Source of the DNA: Clostridia bacterium
Lineage (GTDB): Bacteria > Bacillota > Clostridia > Christensenellales > CAG-138
Assembly: GCA_030530185.1 (NCBI GenBank)
Contig: JAUMVL010000049.1
Location: 1 to 10,904, forward strand
Length of the DNA: 10,904 nucleotides
Reading direction: 5' to 3'
Shown piece after piece: positions 7,386 through 10,904 of this stretch; position 1 is the first letter of the stretch; each line of letters begins with the position of its first letter. The translations under genes and the position numbers were made by a program. The notes below the pieces were generated by a model. It was not told where the DNA came from. It was given only the letters and a program-made list of their open reading frames with translations, and ran no database searches.

Positions 7386-7407
7386 CGCAGGGGGACGTCC
7401 TCCTGCG
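7386..7407. promoter_or_regulatory. 22-bp near-palindrome between luxR-type gene and giant gene
   Basis: The half site CGCAGG-x-GGAC is mirrored with a single mismatched position, centred at 7396.5. It lies 45 bp past the luxR-type stop codon and about 75 bp before the predicted distal start. It could be an operator for the LuxR-type protein. It could also be the luxR terminator stem, but on the minus strand the first run of five T comes only 9 nt after the stem, which is late. Confidence 0.45.
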
Positions 7408-7451
7408 GCCTACTCTATTCGTCTTATTTTCTTCGCAAGCGATTCTTGCTT

Positions 7452-8456
7452 TTAGCGCAGCAGATAATCGCGGAGCTGTTCGCGCCTGTTGACGCCCAGT
7501 TTTTTATATGTTTCGGAAAGATGATACTTGACCGTGTTATTCGAGACATCCAAATGCCGCGCAATATCACTTACGCTCCATCCACGGCTGAACAGCGTCG
7601 CCACCGTGGATTCCATCTTAGTCAGTCCCGGCGCAACCTGCTGATCGGTATGGCTGTTGTGTATGGTGATCCAATTGGAGAAATAGCGATCTGCATATTT
7701 GCTTATCTCCTGGTATTTCTCTTGAAGCTCCGGCTTGATCAGCTTCTTATTGAGTCCGGACAGCAGAACATAGTGCTCGCCGAAGGGCGAAATCAGCCCG
7801 TCAGGCAGCGCCATCTCCCACGCGGCCGCAAAATGCCCGGTTGCCTCTTCGAGATGCTCCCGGCGCATCAAGGTGATAGTCGAAATGACGTGCAAATAGA
7901 TTTCGGGGATCGGATAGCGCTTTTCGCTCAGCGCCAGCGCGGCAGTCGCAATGCCCTCCGCTTTCCCGTATTCGCCGCGCAAATACTCCCGCAGCGCCAA
8001 AACATAGCACAGGAAGTAGCGAACGCCCTCCGGCAGTGTTGACGGAATGTCGTTCAGCGTTGTCAAATCTTTCTCCGGTAAATGGAGCAAAACCCGAACA
8101 ACATCCGCACAATATTTACCTGAGATCGGTACACGATTTCCAACATCAAGCGTTTCCATGCTCGCCAGCGTTTTTTGCGCCTCGTCCACATGACCGAGCG
8201 TCACGTTGGAAATGCAGCACACAATATGGGCGGACAAGCATAGTGCCGGATCCGCGTGCGCAAGAAACGCTTCTGCCCGAAGAGCGGCTTCCTCAGCCTT
8301 TCCGGTGAACAGACAGTACTCCGCCACGGCCATTTCTCTTTCTTCCGGTTCCTCGATTGCTTCTATGATTTCCTTACATTTCCCAGGTGCAAAAGCCTGG
8401 CTGACCAGTGGCATGATCTTTCGATTTGTTGTTCTTTCTTTTGACGCTCCGCTCAT
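7452..8456 (-). CDS. TPR-type transcriptional regulator with C-terminal LuxR HTH
   Basis: The 334-residue protein ends in a GerE/LuxR DNA-binding domain (about 278-334). It reads LTKMESTVATLFSRG, then WSVSDIARHLDVS, with recognition helix SNNTVKYHLSETYKKLGV. The first 270 residues are helical, with TPR-like spacing (EEREMAVAEYCLFTGKAEEA, YLRGEYGKAEGIATAALAL). They look like the sensor half of MalT/LAL regulators but have no P-loop ATPase, so the protein is far shorter than the roughly 900 residues of that family. There is no receiver domain. The start has AAAGGAT 8 nt upstream. The gene follows the tetR-type gene by 82 bp with no terminator seen, so they are probably cotranscribed. It points at the giant surface-protein gene, its likeliest target (inference). 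Confidence 0.88.
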   Translation of the reverse strand: MSGASKERTTNRKIMPLVSQAFAPGKCKEIIEAIEEPEEREMAVAEYCLFTGKAEEAALRAEAFLAHADPALCLSAHIVCCISNVTLGHVDEAQKTLASMETLDVGNRVPISGKYCADVVRVLLHLPEKDLTTLNDIPSTLPEGVRYFLCYVLALREYLRGEYGKAEGIATAALALSEKRYPIPEIYLHVISTITLMRREHLEEATGHFAAAWEMALPDGLISPFGEHYVLLSGLNKKLIKPELQEKYQEISKYADRYFSNWITIHNSHTDQQVAPGLTKMESTVATLFSRGWSVSDIARHLDVSNNTVKYHLSETYKKLGVNRREQLRDYLLR

Positions 8457-8538
8457 TTTTTCACATCCTTTTGTCGGAGAACATGTAAGCGTGGGGCGGT
8501 TAATTTTTTTCCAGCTATGATTTTATCTCCGGAATCGT

Positions 8539-9186
8539 TCACAACGCTGCATATTTCATAAACAGCAGTTCCTTGAGGGTTTCCAATTCCTTGATCTCAT
8601 CGAAGCCACTCTCATGCTGATACACCAGCCCCACTGCGTAGCGCGTCACCGCCGCCAGCATAAGGTGGATGGTGCTGGAGAGCATTTCTTCCTCCGAGAC
8701 ATCTGTGCGGACGGTGTGATCATGTTTCCCCCGTTCGTACATTTCATGGAAAAAGCTGATGATGGGCTTCATTAGATCTCGGTATGCGTCCAGAGCATCG
8801 TCGTCCATATCCTCCGACTGAATGTAGATATTGAGGAACTGATTAAAGCGCAGCAGCGCCTTGTTTTTTCGATAGATTTCCAGAAAAGACTCCAGATAGA
8901 ACGAAAACATGTCCGCCGCCGTCATGTTTTCAAAGTTATCGCTCGGCCTGCGCTTGCGGTTCTCTTTGAAGAACTCGCCCCATTTCCATTCGGCGATCGC
9001 CACGGCAAACCCGGCTTTGGTGTTAAAGTAGCGGTACAAGGTCGCAATACCGTATCCGCTGGCTTTCGCCACGTCTTGCAGACGGATCGCTTCAATGCCT
9101 TTACTGGAAAACAGCGCAAAGCCGTGCTCCAAAAAGGCTTGCCTTCGTTTTGCCTGCTCTATTGCGTCTTTTTCCAGGTTTCGCAT
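8539..9186 (-). CDS. TetR/AcrR-family transcriptional regulator
   Basis: The 215-residue protein has the family's usual length. The N-terminal HTH lies at about residues 16-60: AFLEHGFALFSSKGIEAIRL, then DVAKASGYGIATLYRYFNTK, ending AGF. The YRYF motif and 'xK.GF' turn are typical. The C-terminal ligand domain (from about 75) is helical and aromatic-rich, and its ligand cannot be told. The start at 9186 has GAGG 8 nt upstream; the conserved HTH begins within 20 residues. The upstream region carries two palindromes (9235-9244 and 9241-9272) suited to autoregulation. No efflux pump or enzyme gene is next to it, so its target besides itself is probably the luxR-type gene or the surface protein (inference). 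Confidence 0.92.
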   Translation of the reverse strand: MRNLEKDAIEQAKRRQAFLEHGFALFSSKGIEAIRLQDVAKASGYGIATLYRYFNTKAGFAVAIAEWKWGEFFKENRKRRPSDNFENMTAADMFSFYLESFLEIYRKNKALLRFNQFLNIYIQSEDMDDDALDAYRDLMKPIISFFHEMYERGKHDHTVRTDVSEEEMLSSTIHLMLAAVTRYAVGLVYQHESGFDEIKELETLKELLFMKYAAL

Positions 9187-9234
9187 TTTTTACGCCTCAC
9201 TTGTTAAAATATAATAACAGTATAAACGGCCATA

Positions 9235-9272
9235 TATCGCGATAGTTTCAATACCGTGATAAGCGAACTATC
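9235..9272. promoter_or_regulatory. Putative TetR operator region upstream of the tetR-type gene
   Basis: A 32-bp interrupted palindrome spans 9241-9272, with 7-bp exact arms GATAGTT and AACTATC. A perfect 10-bp palindrome TATCGCGATA (9235-9244) overlaps its edge. The region is 49-86 bp before the tetR start, where a promoter must lie. TTGAAA on the minus strand (9251-9246) is a possible -35, but I found no well-spaced -10. Binding by the TetR protein is inferred from position only. Confidence 0.45.
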
Positions 9273-9327
9273 ATTATATTTATAGTATATGGTTTTATGC
9301 GTTTTTTCAAGTAGGTGCGGGAAATAT

Positions 9328-9519
9328 TTATGCCGCCTTGTGAAGTATGATGTCGTTCTCATGCTCCGCAAGATTCTTTTGGGAGTATCAGGCTTTGCTG
9401 TAACCGGCGTAAACCTCGCAGGTCTTGGAGTAGTTGAGGATGTGTGTCCGCAAAGTCTGCATCTCGAACCTCCGCGTTTCCGCCGCCTTGATCGCCGCTT
9501 TCGCCTCGTTAAAAACCAT
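9328..9519 (-). pseudogene. Remnant of a relaxase C-terminal region (MobA/MobL-type element)
   Basis: On the minus strand from 9519 the frame reads MVFNEAKAAIKAAETRRFEM, QTLRTHILNYSKTCEVYAGY, SKA, stop (TGA, 9390-9388), YSQKNLAEHENDIILHKAA, stop (TAA, 9330-9328). From memory of the family, this matches the C-terminal tail of relaxases on clostridial integrative elements. There the text is usually like LRTHIVNYSKTR-x-x-YAAYRKAGYSKKFLAEHE, then LHKAAK. The internal TGA sits where that pattern has Gly (GGA to TGA), and the TAA where it has Lys (AAA to TAA). The catalytic N-terminal domain is absent. It is a decayed fragment of about 190 bp. Identification rests on motif memory and needs a search. 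Confidence 0.6.
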
Positions 9520-9668
9520 TTTGACAAAACAAGTGCAAATCAAGTTTTTCGGTCAACTCCTTGCCCCACAGCAGGGAGAGCTATCACGGAAGTGCGCGCG
9601 TGAGAATAGCCGGCAACTCGGAAACAAATACATTGTAGAAAAACTTTAGCAGATATTTGCTTTTTAAC
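9520..9668. other. Gene-free stretch between relaxase remnant and the orphan gene's promoter
   Basis: No credible gene is seen on either strand. On the minus strand one frame reads LSLLWGKELTEKLDLHLFCQ before a stop and after two stops, which may be another decayed coding scrap. I cannot assign it to a family. Confidence 0.4.
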
Positions 9669-9697
9669 TTGAATGCCGAAAAAATATATGCTATACT
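9669..9697 (+). promoter_or_regulatory. Strong sigma70-like promoter for the 88-residue orphan gene
   Basis: TTGAAT (9669-9674), 17 nt, TATACT (9692-9697), with TGC directly before the -10 (extended -10). Expected start is near 9704, leaving a leader of about 98 nt to the ATG at 9802. Confidence 0.7.
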
Positions 9698-9801
9698 CAC
9701 GGCGCAAAAGTTTTATATTTTAAGGTAATAAATAACACATTACTGCAAAATTTTATGAATCAGATTAAAATATGTTGCGTCAAAAAGGAAGGCGGAGTCA
9801 A

Positions 9802-10068
9802 ATGAGCCGAATTAAACTAATAGGGGAATCAGAAATGGATGTTTTTGAAAAACTAAAAGAGAGAGTCGGTTGCCAGTATATCAGTGATATGGCGAATGGC
9901 GCATTTTGCAATTCTCTAGCCAGAGTTTCCGTACGAACAATGGAGTTGATAGAGTATGAGCTTGACTCCCTAAGAGCGCTGTGGGAATACCTAACTGGTG
10001 AAAAAATGGACGCAATAGATAAAGCTCAACTTATTCAGTCTCTGCAAAAAGATATATTATTTTATTAA
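9802..10068 (+). CDS. Small protein of unknown function, 88 residues
   Basis: I do not recognise the family. The protein begins MSRIKLIGESEMDVFEKLKE and continues RVGCQYISDMANGAFCNSLA. The rest looks helical (VRTMELIEYELDSLRALWEY) and ends DILFY. It has two cysteines, no signal peptide and no membrane span, so it is probably cytoplasmic. The ATG at 9802 is chosen over the in-frame ATG at 9772 because AAGGAAGGCGGAG lies just before it, while 9772 has no ribosome site. A third ATG at 9835 is possible. A well-formed promoter precedes it, which supports a real gene. It stands alone between a relaxase remnant and the ATPase gene, in AT-rich DNA. Transcription into the ATPase gene is possible, since I saw no clear terminator between them. 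Confidence 0.65.
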   Translation: MSRIKLIGESEMDVFEKLKERVGCQYISDMANGAFCNSLARVSVRTMELIEYELDSLRALWEYLTGEKMDAIDKAQLIQSLQKDILFY

Positions 10069-10304
10069 TGCGCAGAGGAATCGCTTTAACTTGAAAATGT
10101 ATCGAATATAGCCTTATAAAAAACGAGCATGTCCTGAAGAACAAATAATATCACAAAGCAATGCAATAGGTTCAACTTAGCGCATTTTCACGAATATGCT
10201 GAAGGCTCTTAAGCCATCTTGAAAAACGAAATATTTTGTGTATACTATATATATACAGGTCACTATTTCGTGGTAAAAAAAAGAGAGCCTTTACATAGGA
10301 GAAA
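10069..10304. other. AT-rich intergenic stretch with promoter signals
   Basis: No ORF with a usable start is seen. It holds a weak TTGAAA-18-TATAAA pair (10091-10120), a short GGCT/AGCC stem near 10204-10216, and the promoter described at 10219-10246. No hairpin with a T-run follows the stop of the 88-residue gene. Confidence 0.5.
10219..10246 (+). promoter_or_regulatory. Sigma70-like promoter for the ATPase gene
   Basis: TTGAAA (10219-10224), 16 nt, TATACT (10241-10246). An AT-rich inverted repeat (GTATA/TATAC, 10240-10256) covers the -10 and start region and could be an operator. The elements and spacer resemble those of the promoter at 9669-9697. Confidence 0.6.
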
Positions 10305-10904
10305 ATGTGCATCATGGACAGTTTTACATATAGATTATCGATGCTCCGACGGGATTCCTATCTGGAACGACTGCTACGCTTAGTTACCGACGATAAGGTG
10401 GTGTTTGTCGTCGGGGTAAGACGGTCCGGGAAAAGCTGTCTGGCTATCCAATTTGAAGAAGAACTGCGTGAACGTTTTGATCATGTTGTTCGCTATAACT
10501 TTGAAACGACCGCTGATGTCCAAATATCAGCGGAAAATATGATCGACAATTTCCATAAGAACCATGCCAAAGGGGAAAAGTACTATATCATTTTAGATGA
10601 GATCATGCGCGTTGATCATTGGGAACTTGCCGTGAATTATTTTACGGAGAACGCAGATTGTAAACTGTTTTTATTCTCATCCAACAGCCGTGTTTTTTCC
10701 GACAAGCTGACCGCAGTAAAGGACGATCAGTATGATGTGGTAGAAATGCTGCCGCTTTCTCTCCCCGAGTTTATCTCTTATCAGTGCTTTAAAGAAACTA
10801 CGCCGGAAAACACGCCGCTGCTTCAAAAGCAGTATTCCCGCTTTGGCGATAAATCGTACACGATTCATGACATTTACAGCTTCTATACAACTTACGGCGG
10901 TCTG
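10305..10904 (+). CDS. AAA_14-type ATP-binding protein, N-terminal part (3' end outside window)
   Basis: The first 200 residues of a P-loop ATPase are visible and the frame is open to the edge. Walker A is GVRRSGKS (about 37-44), Walker B is YYIILDEIMRV (about 93-103), and a sensor-like strand LFLFSSNSRVFSDKL and the motif EMLPLSLPEF follow. The order matches the AAA_14 domain of the ATPases that usually carry a C-terminal DUF4143 domain and total about 400-480 residues; that half is outside the window. The usual 'LDEIQ' is LDEIM here. Family role is uncertain. No signal peptide or membrane span is seen. The start is ambiguous: AGGAG (10297-10301) is 3 nt before ATG 10305 and 12 nt before the in-frame ATG 10314. 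Confidence 0.85.
   Translation, partial: MCIMDSFTYRLSMLRRDSYLERLLRLVTDDKVVFVVGVRRSGKSCLAIQFEEELRERFDHVVRYNFETTADVQISAENMIDNFHKNHAKGEKYYIILDEIMRVDHWELAVNYFTENADCKLFLFSSNSRVFSDKLTAVKDDQYDVVEMLPLSLPEFISYQCFKETTPENTPLLQKQYSRFGDKSYTIHDIYSFYTTYGGL

Noticed and set aside
7380..8042. A plus-strand ORF of 220 codons
   Set aside because: It is mostly antisense to the LuxR-type gene, including its HTH domain, so it is a shadow.
9204..9527. A minus-strand ORF of 107 codons upstream of tetR
   Set aside because: It is a different frame of the relaxase remnant, very basic and low in information, and would run through the tetR promoter region.
9289..9649. Two plus-strand ORFs of 104 and 71 codons
   Set aside because: They are antisense to the relaxase remnant, lack clear ribosome sites and look like no protein family.
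9772..9801. ATG at 9772 as start of the 88-residue protein
   Set aside because: There is no ribosome site before it, whereas the in-frame ATG at 9802 has AAGGAAGGCGGAG directly upstream.
10041..10076. TCTGC/GCAGA inverted repeat around the stop of the 88-residue gene as a terminator
   Set aside because: The arms are only 5 bp, the loop is 26 nt and no T-run follows.

Overview
The window looks like a chromosomal segment from a gut-type Firmicute of class Clostridia. The genes have purine-rich Shine-Dalgarno sites, and the secreted protein carries InlB/Listeria-Bacteroides-type repeats and group 3 bacterial Ig-like domains. There is also a decayed piece of a relaxase of the kind found on clostridial integrative elements. 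Species cannot be named from the sequence. The left 9.2 kb is moderately GC-rich; the right 1.7 kb is clearly AT-rich.

Layout. (1) Positions 1-6968, minus strand: one uninterrupted reading frame of 2322 visible codons, running off the left edge. It encodes a giant exported mosaic protein: signal peptide, about eleven InlB-like beta-grasp repeats, two Big_3 Ig-like domains, a beta-solenoid-like module, a duplicated Ig/regulatory-like pair and an ASH-like domain. The C-terminal anchor is outside the window. (2) Positions 6969-7451: a dense leader and promoter region for that gene. It holds two sigma70-like promoters, a 22-bp near-palindrome, a 39-codon ORF with a strong ribosome site, two tandem intrinsic-terminator-like hairpins and an AT hairpin next to the ribosome site. 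(3) Positions 7452-9186, minus strand: a TetR-type regulator followed 82 bp later by a TPR/LuxR-type regulator, probably cotranscribed and pointing at the giant gene. (4) Positions 9187-9801: the tetR upstream region with palindromes, then a relaxase 3'-end remnant with in-frame stops, then a strong plus-strand promoter. (5) Positions 9802-10068, plus strand: an 88-residue protein of unknown function. (6) From 10305, plus strand: the N-terminal 200 residues of an AAA_14-type ATPase, running off the right edge.

How it may work together (inference). The tetR-luxR pair sits directly upstream of the giant surface-protein gene, on the same strand. The stretch between them carries an operator-like palindrome just upstream of a promoter, then hairpins able to stop transcription before the gene. 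This suggests on/off control of a costly adhesin by a LuxR-type activator and by attenuation or read-through. The right end looks like accessory DNA next to an old mobile-element scar.
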